Positions 48,865 to 60,541 of a DNA stretch of 64,000 nt are shown here, in pieces. The translations under genes and the position numbers were made by a program. Within the stretch, counting starts at the first letter, position 1; every line of letters starts with the position of its first letter. Source of the DNA: Sparassis latifolia (Eukaryota > Basidiomycota > Agaricomycetes > Polyporales > Sparassidaceae); contig CM031554.1 of assembly GCA_018466975.1 (NCBI GenBank), positions 1 to 64,000 on the forward strand, written 5' to 3'. The notes beneath the pieces are model-generated. The model worked only from the letters and a program-made list of their open reading frames with translations, made no database searches and had not been told where the DNA came from.

Positions 48865-50662
48865 TTCTTCCAATGTGACGAGTTCTGGCGGGGCTACTGC
48901 GAGGTACCGTCTGTGCAGTGTTTTTGAACTTCCACTAATCACACTTTCATCCCTCAACTCAGACGCCTTGCGCGTCTTGTTCAATTAGCAGGATGTCTTC
49001 CCACCAGTCAAGCGATTGCGGTTACTGATACTCAATCAAAACATCTACCGCTATTCCTATCGTCAGTAGCGCCCTTCCACCGCTCAAAACTATCTCGAAG
49101 TGTCGGATGGCAGGCGGAACCGCCCAGCGATGTCCAAGAAGGATACCATGAAGGATATCACATATTAGTCTCGACAATGATAACTAGTAAGTGCTGTCGA
49201 TACTTGCCATGTCTTGCGAAAGAAAGCCAGTAGTTGGGTTGCTGTGTCGCGTGGTGAGCTGAACGCGTTGGCAACCCCGTTTTTCATTGTTTTCGTGACA
49301 CTATCTCGTTTCGTTCCCTGTTTTCGCGTTGCGTCGTCGCGGAGTGTGTTGATGTCGAGCGAGACAACGTTGAGAGCAACCGCTTCGCCCACTGGGGCAC
49401 AAAAGGCTCGATCGTAGAAAAAAGATCGAAAGTGGAATAACGCGTTCTCTTTGTCTCTGACGCGATCACGTGGCGAAATCAGCGTACCCCCGAAAAACAA
49501 TGACTACCTTGCGGCTTATATGCGCTCAAGGCAGCGTCCGTTGGCGCATTACTTTATACGTTCCAGCATCTACTCAGCACTTCTGCCATGGTGTCTGCTC
49601 GTTCTCGTACACCGAGCCCTGAACCGGCCCCACAGACCATGCTCTCCAGCTGGTCCGACTTGCCAGAAGCCCCCAGCTCAAGCTCCGCGCCTCAGGTCAA
49701 CGAAACCACCCAGACTATCAACGAGCGCCATGCCGAGGCCGCCAACAGCTACGTCGTCGGGCCCATGCCTGTGGAGAAATTCCTCGGTTTCCTGCCTCCG
49801 AAGAACTTGGCGCTGATGCCTCCTTCTGCGGGAGCGTTCGATAAACTTGCAGACGGTAATGTAGCCCTCGAGTTGGTACGTGGCACGCGCGTCCGTTTGA
49901 CCGTGTAAGCCCTGACTCGAGTCTCTTGCAGTGCAAGGCCATCACGGACCACGACCGGTGTCCACGGTTCGACTTTCGCTACAGTGGTCCGGAAAGTGAA
50001 GAAGAGATGCCCGCGCTGGTGTGCGTCTCGCGCGGGTCCGACAGCGTCCCTGTCGCCAAGTCAGAAATGTACATCGACGTCCAAGGCGCTGCACAGGGCG
50101 ATTTCATGCGCGATCCCCCACCCGGTGCGGACAGGTCGCGCCACCAGTTTCTGCTACTACTCGAGGATGCAGAGCAGACGGGCCGAGAGAGGGCACGCCA
50201 GGCGTTTGGCCGTAGCGTGCGGTGGGCGACCGACGTGTGCGGGCAGCAGTTCCGCACGCACTTCTTCTCGATCTCGCTCCACGGCACGTCTGCGCGGCTC
50301 ATGCGCTGGGACATGGGCGGGATGATCGCCTCAGAGGCGTTCGATGTGTGTGAGTACCCGGAGATACTGTGCGAGTTCCTCTGGCGGTTCGCGCATGCGT
50401 CGACCGCCGAGCGCGGATACGACCCAACGGTCTCGCCCGCCACGGCACTAGAGGAGGGCATGTTCAAAAATATTATCGCGGCTTATGTGAATTACCAGCT
50501 CGACCTGCGCCGCAATCTCATGTACATCTTGCAGGCACTCGCGCACCACTACCAGCCGGGCCGCGTCGCGGCGATCGGTATCGTCCAGCCAGATGGTACC
50601 GTCGCGCGCTGTATAGTATCGCGGCCGATCTCGAAATTCTTCTCCCTGCGGCGTGGAGGTAT
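48865..50662 (+). repeat. Parent/sister copy of the subtelomeric FunK1 duplication
   Basis: This segment matches 4259-6075 in inverted orientation. It starts near the CKCPEEPPRFF fragment, includes the FunK1 upstream region with its TATA-like cttatatgcg (about 49515), exon 1, intron 1 and exon 2 up to codons RRGGM. Similarity ends in the middle of the kinase exon, which defines this copy as full length and the other as truncated. Confidence 0.85.
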
Positions 50663-51990
50663 GCGTGGGTACTGGGGTGTCATGCGAGGCAAAATAGTCT
50701 TTGTGAAAGAGACCTGGCGCGAGTGGACGCTCGTGAAGGAGTCAGAGGGCGCGATTCTCGAACGGCTGCATAAGGAGGGGGTGCACAACATCCCCAGCCT
50801 TGTGTGCCATGGCGATGTCCCTGAGCGGACGGACGAGTGCGCTGCAGGTGAGGGTCTTCTTTCTTACGGTTCAATGTATCCTCATAAATTTTGATTTTCG
50901 GTAGAATTCCAGTACACACAGACGGATAGATACGTCAGCGAAAATTGGGTATGCACTGGGGATCGCAAGATAATGGTGCGCTCCCGTGTGCACTACCGTT
51001 TGGTCCTCGGCACTGTCGGTTATCCGCTCCACGCATTGAGAGGGACGAAAGAGCTCTTGTCCGCCACATTCGATGTGTACAGCGGTGAGTGGCCCTCGGC
51101 GTGGCTCCACTCACGTATATTGACATGCCGCAGGGATGATCTACGCCTTCCTCCACGGAAACACGCTCCATCGCGATGTCAGCCTGGAAAACATCATTCT
51201 GGTCAGGGAGGGGGAAGACAGGCTTCGCCACGGTTACCTCATCAACTGGGAGCTCTCCTCGCAGATGACCGAAGACAAGGAAGCACTAGACGAATGGACG
51301 GTGGTGCGCGTTGCCCCTTTCCATGGCGCTTCTGCCCCGCTGATGCTGACGGCACCTGCGCAGGGCACGGACGCGTTCATGTCGCACCGCCTGCAGACAC
51401 GTATGGCGCCGCTACGGCAGACTATACGAGACGACATGGAGTCGCTCCTCTACGTCGTCGCATACTGCGGGCTGCACTGGTTGCCGCACCGCACGCGGGG
51501 CGCGCACACTGCCGCGCAGGCTTTGTTCTACAATGTACAGGTGGGGCGTGACGGCGAAGGCATGACGGTCCGCTCGATGGCTCCGGGCGAGGGGAAGATG
51601 GAGAACAAGCGCAGCAGGAAACACGTGAACCCCGCGTTCTTCAGGAAACCGTTCGCGTTGTGGCTGCAGGGCGCGATGGACCTGAATTGCCCACGGGCGA
51701 AGTGTGCAGGCGCGATCAAGGTGGGGGACGCGGTATTCCCAGACGAGACGCAGTGGGCGAGCCCGCTGCCACTGTACGACTTCTGGGTTGAGTTCCTGAA
51801 TAAGCACGAGCGGAAGCTGCACACGCAGGATAGGCGGAAGAACTTCGAGCGGGATGAGGCAGATCTGGCGTTGTTCAGTGCGACGCGGGCGGTGGAGCAC
51901 CATACAGCACCACGGCCTGGTAAGCGGAAGGCGTCGTCTTCGCCCCACCCTGTGGAACGGATGCTCAAGCGGCGAAGAATTGTGCGGTAG
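49588..51990 (+). CDS. FunK1 fungal-type protein kinase, DFG-Asp replaced by Asn
   Basis: Exons 49588-49875, 49932-50847, 50905-51084, 51134-51300 and 51364-51990 encode 725 residues. The FunK1 N-terminal half has THFFSISLHGTSARLMRWDM, GGMIASEAFDV and LEEGMFKNIIAAYVNYQLDL. The kinase core has MRGKIVFVKETWREW, VHYRLVLGTVGYPL, LHRDVSLENIILV (catalytic Asp present), LINWELSSQM where most members have LIDW/LIDF, and EWT|GTDAFMSHRLQ after intron 4. The C-terminus ends with basic KRKASSS and KRRRIVR, likely nuclear. Intron 4 (63 bp) has no stop and keeps frame, so unspliced mRNA would also be open. FunK1 kinases are an expanded mushroom family of largely unknown function. The metal-binding Asp to Asn change suggests low or altered catalysis. 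Confidence 0.88.
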
Positions 51991-53015
51991 AGTCCTCGAG
52001 TCCTGCAAGTTCTTCATCCATGGCATTGGAGGGACGGGTGAAGCGTATTCCGCTTGCTCCAGGCGACGTGGGCAGTTGAGCTTACTCTTCGCTGTTCTCA
52101 GCTGGGCAGTGCTGCTGGCTTTTATGGTGTTTGGTCACCACACCGCTTTTGCACTCCGCCGCGATCGTGGCACAATTGAACGCGTCCACTTGCATGCACG
52201 CGTCCTTGGCCTGCAACTGGGCTCGCACCGTCGCCTCCTGCGCACAGCTAGCCCGCATACTGTGCGCAAAGCTCCAGTAACTTACATCTACCGTACGTAC
52301 GGCGCAGCAGTTTAGTGAACCGAGTTCGGCTCTGCCATGAGTATATGACAGTCTGCCAACATCGATTCTGGAGTAATAACGAGATGCCTTCGCTTACGCT
52401 CATAATCCGCGGAACTGCCTGTAAATCTAGCGAATGTGGTCAGGATATGTACTCCACGCAGATCTGTAGAAAGTCTTGTACGATATATACCAGCGCCGCT
52501 CCAGAACGCGATTTCTCACAGCGCCACTCCCAGGAATGAAGACGACGGAGTTTCCTCATTCCTGAGCTCTGAGAACTACACGGGATGATTCAATCCAACG
52601 TGCTCCTCCAATTATTTAACCTAATATGTGCGCATGGATGGATCGTCTCGTACAAGGTTTGCAACGAGGCATACTCATGGTGTGTCGATTCCTGGTTCTC
52701 AGACGGCACTATCGACCAGATATATATTTGCTCTGCTATGTTTACAGACTACACCAGGCCTCATTTCGTATAAGGTTTGCAACGCGGCGTACTCATGGGA
52801 TTGGTTCCCTGGTTCTCATACGGCGCTATCGACTAGCTACATAGTTGCCCAGGCTGCCGTGCTTACAGACCACACCCCGCTCTTCTACATCACCCTCAAA
52901 CACCATACGGAGGCATCCAGTAAGTGACACGAGGTTTCTCCTAGCCATATCCTCTAAAGTTGTGCGTACAGATACGAATCACCCCAGCATCTCATACTAC
53001 TTACAGCAAAGCTCC
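51991..53015. other. Intergenic stretch between FunK1 and the IRG-like gene
   Basis: No gene can be supported. It contains a two-copy tandem repeat (listed separately) and, at 52.9-53.0 kb, the likely promoter of the IRG-like GTPase. A plus-strand frame at 51854-52315 is mostly a shifted reading of the FunK1 3' end. Confidence 0.5.
52645..52880. repeat. Two-copy tandem repeat of about 119 bp
   Basis: The phrase aaggtttgcaacg followed by actcatgg, cctggttctca, cactatcga/cgctatcga and cttacagac/tttacagac occurs at about 52650 and again at about 52769. The copies differ by scattered substitutions. Both carry short open frames with no recognised product. Confidence 0.65.
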
Positions 53016-54625
53016 ATGGGCGGGATTGTCTCCGCAGTTGTCAGTGTATGTCTAGTCCAGCCGCTCGCACACGTGAAGGTTCTGACACGTAAACGCAGGT
53101 CACCACTGCAGTGCTTGGACTGATTGGGCTCATCCGCAAGTTTGAGTCCCCAGAAGAGTCTGGGCAGCAGATCGCTCCGAATCCCGTGATACAGGAACTA
53201 GAAGAACGCGCTCGGGAGGCGCAGGCTCAGCGCGAGCAAGTCGAACGTGAAAGATCGGAGGCAGACGAAGGGAGGCGTCTCGCGGACGAGGCACGCCAAA
53301 GGGCAGAAAACGAGAGGGTGCGTCTTCAGGAGGAGAAGAAACGCGCGGAGCATGAGAAACGGGAGGCGGAAGAGAGTAAAAGACTCGCGGATGAGGCGCG
53401 GCAGCGTGTGGAGGGTGAGAGGCGACGCGCCGAGGTAGAGAAGCAGCACGCGGAGCACGCTAAGCGAGAGGCCGAGGAACAGAGGAGACAAGCGGATGAG
53501 AATCGGCAGCGCGCAGAGGCGGAGCGGTGGCGTGCTGAAGAGGAGAAACGCCGCTCGAATGAGGAGAAGCAGAAGGCCCAAGAAGAGAAACGTCGTGCTG
53601 AGGAGGCGGGCCGGAAGGCTGAAGACGAGAGGCAACAGGCCGATGAAAAACGAAGACATGCCGAGAAGGAGAGACAACAGGCAGAGAATGACAGGCAGCG
53701 AGCTGAAGCAGAGAGCAGGAACGCTGAGGCAGAGAGGAAAAGAGCAGAGGACGCCAAGGAGAAAGCGACCGCTGCTAAAGAGGATGCGGAACGTGCCTCG
53801 GCGGCAGCTGAAAAGGCTGCGGAAGGGGCTCGACGCGCACAGCAGGAGGCCGAGAAAAATCTGAGGGCGGGCATACGTCCTGTTGTCTTGCCGACGGAAG
53901 AGGAGATCCGTATTCACAAGGAGCGGCTGCAGTATCGAGAGGGGAAGTTGCACTTCGCGGTCGCTGGTATTGCGGGTAGTGGCAAGTCGTCACTCATCAA
54001 CGCTCTGCGTGGCATCAGCAACAGACACAAGGATGCAGCGCGGGTTGGGGTCACCGAGACCACGAAGATCATCGCGCGGTACCCGGATCCGAACTCCAAA
54101 AGGCCGTTTGTCTGGTACGACGTCCCAGGCGCGGGAACCCTGGCTATTCCCGATTGGCAGTATTTCAACGACCACGGCCTATACGTCTTCGATGCCATCA
54201 TCGTGCTCTTCGACAACCGTTTCACCGAGACAGACGTCGCTCTACTGCGAACCGCCGCACTCTTCCAGATCCCCACTTACATCGTGCGCTCCAAGTCGAA
54301 TCAGCACATCGCCAACCTCCTGACTGACCTTGAATTCGGGGAAGAGGAAGACGATGCTAGTCGCCGTGCAACCGCGCGCCAGATATACATCACGGAGACT
54401 CGCGACAGCGTTGCACATAATCTTTTCGAAGCAGGACTTCCCGGGCAGCGGGCATACCTCATCACGGCGAAGGAGGTTCTGTGTGAAGTAGTCAAAGGGC
54501 GGACGCCGAAAGATGTCATCGATGAGGTCGATCTGCTCAGCGATATACTGCAGGAGGCGCACTCTCGTCGTGTCAGGGCCAAGCCGTCGCAGACTTCACG
54601 CCATGCGTCGTATTCATCAAAATAG
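53016..54625 (+). CDS. IRG-like GTPase with long coiled coil and myristoylation-type N-terminus
   Basis: Exon 1 (53016-53045) encodes MGGIVSAVVS; exon 2 (53099-54625) continues VTTAVLGLIGLIRKFE. MGGIVS fits the N-myristoylation pattern MGxxxS, followed by a hydrophobic helix. Residues about 40-255 are a continuous charged coiled coil with many EAE/RRLADEARQRA-type repeats. The GTPase domain has G1 AGIAGSGKSSLINAL, a G2-region Thr (TETTKII), G3 YDVPGAGT and a G4-like VRSKSNQHI in place of the usual TKxD/SKxD. After it come RQIYITETRD and an ITAKE G5-like strand. The product is 518 residues. The layout resembles immunity-related GTPases (IRG), membrane-associated GTPases of animals with relatives in fungi. 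The fungal role is not known. Confidence 0.75.
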
Positions 54626-56212
54626 TGATGTAGTCTAGTTTTTAACGCGGGGGGCTTATCGGTAGGTCCCCAATTTCGTTCGGAGCTTGGACTTGCAAGG
54701 AAGGAATTATGTGACCGATCAACTCGCCTGCAAGAAAATGAGTCGGAGCTAGAAATGAGAGAACAAGCGCTCCTCAAGCTCGCGGTGCGCAGAGACTACT
54801 TCATACTCCAGGGAAGCGGTCGTTGTTACATTCGAGATATCTCAGTCAAATGGTATGCCTTTTAAGCTGTAGGCGACAAGCAAAAGAAACAGATCCAATA
54901 GGTAACAAGAGAAGCAACTACTGAAGATGGGTTGTGAAAGTTCTGGCTTGAACTTGGACACTGTCACATCCCAATAATTTTGTTACTCCTTCCAGCATAA
55001 GACAGTTGAAGAATCTATAAGGCTAATTGGGAGTCACTCTGGCTACCACTACCAAAGTTGTAAACAGTGCAACATACTGGTATCCCCACCTAAAATACAG
55101 TACTAGTGGATTTAGCTGTTCTAAGGGCCCTGAGGCATAGATTTTCTAAAAAAATATATTCACTCTACAGACAGTACATAACAGGAGAACACCCTGTGCA
55201 CCAGAGAACTATGAGGATGCGTCAGAAACGCGAGACTTGCATGGGGAGATGAGAATGCGTTTTGACGCGTCGCGTGCACGTGATGTGCGGAGATGAAAAT
55301 ACCCAACCTACCGATAAGGACCACCTTATAGATAGCAGACGCCAGACACGGATATCCTGAGGAACGAAGGTCGAAGCAAAGTGTCAGTCTGCCTTTGGGA
55401 GACTATAGTGATGTCTTCATCGCCGATTCACCCTCCGGTCTCTTCATCTGTTATAGCACGCTGTGACGTAGGTTTAGCACTGTAAAATCTGTTTCGATAA
55501 AAGTCCTCCGAAGATTCTACTTCAAGTAAAATTTTGAGTGCCGAAGTGCTCATACCGATAGTGAGAAACAAATTTTGTATATTTACTAAGACCCGTCGCA
55601 TTCCTTGGATTCACTCCGTGCATCTTTTGACGGTCATCTTTTGATGAGATCGGCGGCCAGTCCTCCTTCAAAGTGTGCACCAAGAACGTTGTTGCGGGGG
55701 CGAGAGTCGCAGACAATAGACTACACCTGCGCGTTATCGACATAGGGGAGCACAGTCACAGTCACGATGTCACGTGATGTGACAGAGTCGCGTGGTTGCT
55801 CTTGGAGTCTCTTCAACTTCGATTTTCGACTTTTCTTCCCGGCCTTTGAGTGGTATTCGCTGGTCAACTTAATACGATATCGCTCTATAAACTTCGCTAA
55901 CGATATCCAGCCATCTCCCCTAGTGAGTCTTACGTTGTTTCACTACAATTATACTCCTGTCTCATCCGTTTGTAAGGTACGCTTGCGATTTGAGGGATTC
56001 GGTTGAAAATTTTCTGCTCCTTTTTCTTCTGTCTTGGTGGTAAGTAGCAGTCTGTCATACCTTTTCCACATTCTGAATATCCTTGATGCCAATCTAGTTT
56101 TTTCTGTGGATGCAATTATATTAATTTCCGATACATTCGGGCATTTTTCTTGACATAAGGTAGCGTAATCATCAGACGATAAGAGTACAGGTGCTCACGT
56201 ATTTACAGCGAC
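54626..56212. other. Intergenic stretch with a coiled-coil scrap
   Basis: At about 54660-54860 the plus strand reads QFRSELGLARKELCDRSTRL, then QENESELEMREQALLKLAVR, a coiled-coil-like piece that ends in a stop. It has no start or partner exon and is probably a remnant. The rest (54.9-56.2 kb) is AT-richer and shows no gene. CACGTGAT occurs at about 55277 and 55771. Confidence 0.45.
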
Positions 56213-57774
56213 ATGCTAAGTCAAGAACGACGCAAGACAATCACGGACACCAGTGCCAAAATCCAGGGATTACAACATACCCGCATGAACCTTGTACGCC
56301 AGCTGACCAGCATCGATGCTGCCCTGCGCAAAGCGCAGATTGCCATGGCCAACGTCGCGCCGATTCATTATGTTCCGGACGAGATTCTATCCTTGATTTT
56401 CAAGTTTGGCTACCAACAGCCGCGATATAAGAATCATACCACATTCACTGTGACAGTCTCTCATGTTTCACAGCGTTGGCGTGCAGTTGCTCAAGACATG
56501 CCTACTATTTGGACCTACCTCATGCTCACCGGGAGCCAGCCGGTAGAATATGTAGAGATTTTCCTTGCGCGCTCGCGTCGACAACCTCTCGAACTCATCT
56601 TGAGTTTGGATTGTGAAATGGAATATACCTGGGAAGAGTTTTTCAAGGGAAGCTGGAGATTGTTCATGGCTTACATGGATATGCTCTGTCCACACGTATT
56701 CCGATGGCGGCAATTCTCTCTTTGCGTCTCATACAGAATCCATGGAGAAGATACTTGCACGTATCAGCGATCTTCATGCCCCCAGCCCTTGAGTGTCCGC
56801 AACTATACTTTAATAGGGAGGACTCAGAATTGGACAGCCTGGTCTTCACTCCTATCTTCTCGCACGGTGCACCCTGCTATCCCACCTTAGGATTACAAAC
56901 ATGGAACTACTCGGTTTGACCCCATTTCGCGAACCTCACAGATGTCTTTCTCTCGAGCAAGCATGATAGAGAGCTCGGTTTCATCAACATCCAGTTGCGG
57001 CCGCAGACATCTTCTCACCTCACACGGCCGTCTATGTCGGGCGTCGTTGAGTGACTCCGTCATCGAAGATGCCCCGATCACATTTCCTGTCTTGCAACAC
57101 CTGGGGTTAGACTGCACAGCTAAGCTCATAACGGTGTTGACCACGTTCTCGATGCCTATGCTGACCTCCTTGGAGCTGTCAGACATCTCATTAGATGAAT
57201 TTATGGACTTTGTCGAGACTGTCCAATCCCCAGTAAACCCCCCATTATTCCCTCTGGTAGAAATGCTCGTGATTGCTCTACCGCCGGAGTTTAATTTTAC
57301 GGTCCACTTCTTTCGTGCATTCCCTTCGCTGCGTCATCTCAAGCTCCTAGACACCCATTCGACTCCATTTCTCGTGCTGCTTGCTACATTAATGCAGGCG
57401 CAGCTTGGACAGAACCCTAACTCCTTGACGCAATTGCCATGCTGGGATGATCTGCGCACAATCACGCTGACGATGCTGGATAATGTGGACCAGTACACCA
57501 GTACATTCTGCTTCGTGTTATTCGCTTTCGCTCGATGATGGGTCCCCCCCTCGTGTGTCTGCGGCTAGGAACACGCGTACGCATGGAGATTGGAATGATG
57601 GAAGAGCTGCGTTGGTGTGTTCGGCTGGTAACGATCGCGGTTCCGTCAGGGAACTTTGACGATATTCTGAGCTTGAGGTATGGGCCGGGGAAGGTCATTC
57701 CGTGTCCGGGACACGCGGGGGTGCCTTGCACAACCTCTGTTAGTACTACGCGAGGCTCATCTACGGTAGAGTGA
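56213..57774 (+). pseudogene. F-box/LRR gene with several frame breaks
   Basis: The start is MLSQERRKTITDTSAKIQGL with a short coiled coil, then an F-box (VPDEILSLIFKFGYQQPRYK, VTVSHVSQRWRAVAQDMPTI) typical of mushroom F-box proteins. After about residue 190 the conserved-looking text jumps among frames: ILSLRLIQNPWRRYL, FMPPALECPQLYF and VFTPIFSHGAP; then ITNMELLGLTPFRE; then FANLTDVFLSSKHD; then ITFPVLQHLGLDC to FFRAFPSLRHLKLLDTHS; then ILLRVIRFRSMMGPPLVCLR, RWCVRLVTIAVPSG. At least three to four frame changes are needed, and not all fit GT-AG introns. It is probably a decayed member of the F-box family. A heavily spliced gene is the alternative. Confidence 0.55.
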
Positions 57775-58507
57775 TAAAGGTCGGTGCTCGGTATGTAGTC
57801 TGTGAGACTTCGCAGCTCGGTGTTGCACTACTGCTTATGTCGATTTCGTATGTGAGTTTTCGTCGTCGATTGACTGTCCTTCTCGGATTAGCTTGTACCT
57901 TCTATGCTGCGGATCTCATAACCATAACTCTCCTCTATTCTGCTTTTGCTGGCTGTGGGCTATTGTGGATAGTCTTGTGCGGCCAAACCGCCACCATTAC
58001 CGGTTCATCTCGCGTTTCTCCAGTTATCCCCACCCCTGATGCAGCACCAATTCACACCTTAATGAATCTTAATCTGGGTGGCATAGGTCTATTTCGGACC
58101 GGCTCATCTCTTAATTTTCGGACGATGTTGATAGGTCAGTGAGGTCACCGATGTTCGTACACAACTCTGTTCAAAAATTTTCAATGCTTGTAACGTTGAG
58201 CTTCTCTAGATGTAAGAAATTCAATCTCGCCGATGCATGCTCTGTGAACACTCAAGTACCCATCGATCATCCTGCGTGAACCTTCTGCGTCGGATGAGCT
58301 CGAGTATGCTCAGCCACCAACGCGCACTACGCACGTGATGCAGCCAATTGAACGGCGCCGTACTAAGCGGTAGCTTTCGCCAACTCCCTTCAACTTCCAC
58401 AGACAGAAAGGTTCTACTATACAGAGAAGATGGGACAGTGTTGGCGAATGTGCGTGATACTATGGGCTGCATTTCTTACAAACCAGCAGTACTCACATCC
58501 CCACTAG
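57775..58507. other. Intergenic stretch
   Basis: Hydrophobic open frames at 57771-58142 lack an ATG and a family match. The segment 58340-58507 may hold the 5' exon or exons of the next F-box gene (NGAVLSGSFRQLPSTSTDRK), but the start could not be fixed. Confidence 0.4.
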
Positions 58508-59673
58508 TTTCAATCTCGACACGTGGCAGGTGATCTGCGACGGTGGAAAGCTGGGCGAGTGGCTCTTCTACGATTCATTACCGAGTGATCTCGTAGAGCT
58601 GTTGGCTATCCCTTTCTCCGGAACACCTACGAGAACGGTATGTGTACGAAATCGTAACTGACAAGATGCTTACTACCTGGTGACAGTTGTTCACGCCTAC
58701 GAATGCCCTCGGCCGTCTCGAACTCCCGGGAGAAATTCTACTTTGCATTTTCGACGAGGTTGATGACCTTCACGATGCTATCTGTCTCGGTCTTACCAAC
58801 ACGGCCCTCCGTTCCGTGGGCCACAAGCGCATACAGAGGCTCATAGTCGAGACGACCGCACCGTGGGCAGGCTACCGCATCGTGTGTCTGGGCGAATATA
58901 TGCACAACGACGATCTTCCAGTGGATATGCTTACTGAAGAGGAGGAGCGTATAATGCTTGTCAAGCCGACACAAGAGGACCTCCAGGACCCCACCGAGTA
59001 CGATCACAGACATCTGGAAATATGCGCTACCAAACTTTATAACTTCGCCATGGAGCATTTCCGCACCTTGCGGCTACAGTCGTATAGCGAAGATTTCGAA
59101 CGCCAGTGGGAAATGCCCTCCCACGAACGGAAGCTACTGAAAGAATTGTCGACCCCGCTGTGGGAGGATACGGATGATGAAGACACGGATGATGAAGACA
59201 CGGACGACACCGATGCTATCCTTGAAGAGAGTACGGATACTCATGAGAGTTCAATAACCGAGCAGAATAATGGCGAGGAAGCTAGTGCCGACGATGACAA
59301 GGTCAGCGAGCAAGTTGATGCCTCCGCTTGGGTTCTTTGCAACCTTACCAAACGCGAATATGTCCGTGCCGATGCCACGGCCGCACTGACGGGTACTATT
59401 GCCAAGGGGCCCTTCATTAACGCTTCGGTAGGTCTCGGCGAGGTGCTCGTCTCTCAGATTTGTTGGTCCTGGGATCCCTCATCCGGAACTCCGTACAAGG
59501 GCCCGCTTCATCGCGGCAGGTGGGCTGGTGATTCTTTTGAGATCACTACTATCGGCCGCATGCGCGGCGGCGAAACTGAATGGAAGGATGTCAGTAAGGA
59601 GATGCTCGACGTCGTGGTGGACATCTGGGATGCGGAGTATCATGGAAACAGGATGAGATGGAGGAAAGTGTAA
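58508..59673 (+). CDS. F-box protein, start uncertain
   Basis: An upstream exon (about 58508-58639) reads FNLDTWQVICDGGKLGEWLF, LPSDLVELLAIPFSGTPTRT. It joins in phase 0 across a short intron to the main exon at 58687: LFTPTNALGRLELPGEILLC, IFDEVDDLHDAICLGLTNTA, an F-box. A middle acidic part contains a 15-bp tandem repeat encoding DTDDE twice (about 59168-59197). The C-terminal half reads ASAWVLCNLTKREYVRADA, LGEVLVSQICWSWDPSSGTP, HRGRWAGDSFEITTI and ends MRWRKV. No frame breaks are seen in the main exon. The main exon has no ATG at its start, so an upstream exon is required. It is likely an SCF adaptor; the target is unknown. Confidence 0.65.
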
Positions 59674-60541
59674 TGCATGTGTTTCCGGCCGGTCCTGTAG
59701 GCCGTTTGTACCGAACCTACTCAATTTATCATGTTCGTTGGTGCCCGGGCTTCATGAGCTTATTGTTGGATTTGAATGATGGCCTAAATCCCGGAAAAGA
59801 GATCCAGCATTACTTCACGCCGCTGCGCCCATCACGAACATCATTGCTCGGCTCCGTGAGGCCACCCACCGACAATTGAATTTTGTTGTCGAAATATTAA
59901 TACGCGGCAAGTATGCCCCGATCGCAGTTAAGAGCACGAATAACGATGCAATGAAGGAGAAACGAGCATGAGTTATGCAATTGAAAGGGTGGATTACGCC
60001 AGTTATGCCGTATCAAGGGGTGGACTCAGAGCGCACGTCTACCCGGAGAGCTCAAATCATGAAACAAGGCAGTGTACTAAAGCATGCTCAAAAATTCCAC
60101 TGCATCGACGATGCTATGTAGTGGGGAACGTGTGCTGAACGTGCACAAGCGGCTTAGGCAATGGTAAGTAAAACAACTATGGCCAAGAAAATACCACCAG
60201 CCGATTTGACAGAAGACATAGATCAACCTTCGAGGTAGGTTCCATGGTGTATTGTCGCAATGCTGCAGCATCATACGAGAGAGGATATTTAGACACTGGA
60301 GCAACGTTAGGTATTGCATACTGCAAACGATTCACGAGCCTAAGCGTTATCATTCGGCATGGCATAATTTTGCCATCCCAAGTCTAGTATCCAGCCTGTA
60401 GGAACCTTCTGCTCGACTGTACATCGTATGTACACTCACCAACGAGATCGAGACTACGCCAATCCCGAATAAGAAAAATCGGCACGACCACGATGAACTC
60501 AAAGGCCTCCTTCAAAATATTCGTTCACCGTCCAGCAGCAT
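59674..60541. other. Intergenic stretch
   Basis: No gene, repeat or motif could be supported here. Short minus-strand frames at 60077-60365 have no recognisable content. Confidence 0.5.

Noticed and set aside
51301..51363. Reading 51301-51363 as coding in FunK1
   Set aside because: It has gt...gcag ends, keeps frame when removed, and removal gives the conserved EW(T)GT..FMS activation segment; retention remains possible but is not the preferred model.
53198..53953. 251-codon minus-strand ORF with Leu/Ser-rich hydrophobic text
   Set aside because: Antisense of the coiled-coil coding region; the apparent membrane segments come from reverse reading of Glu/Lys/Arg codons.
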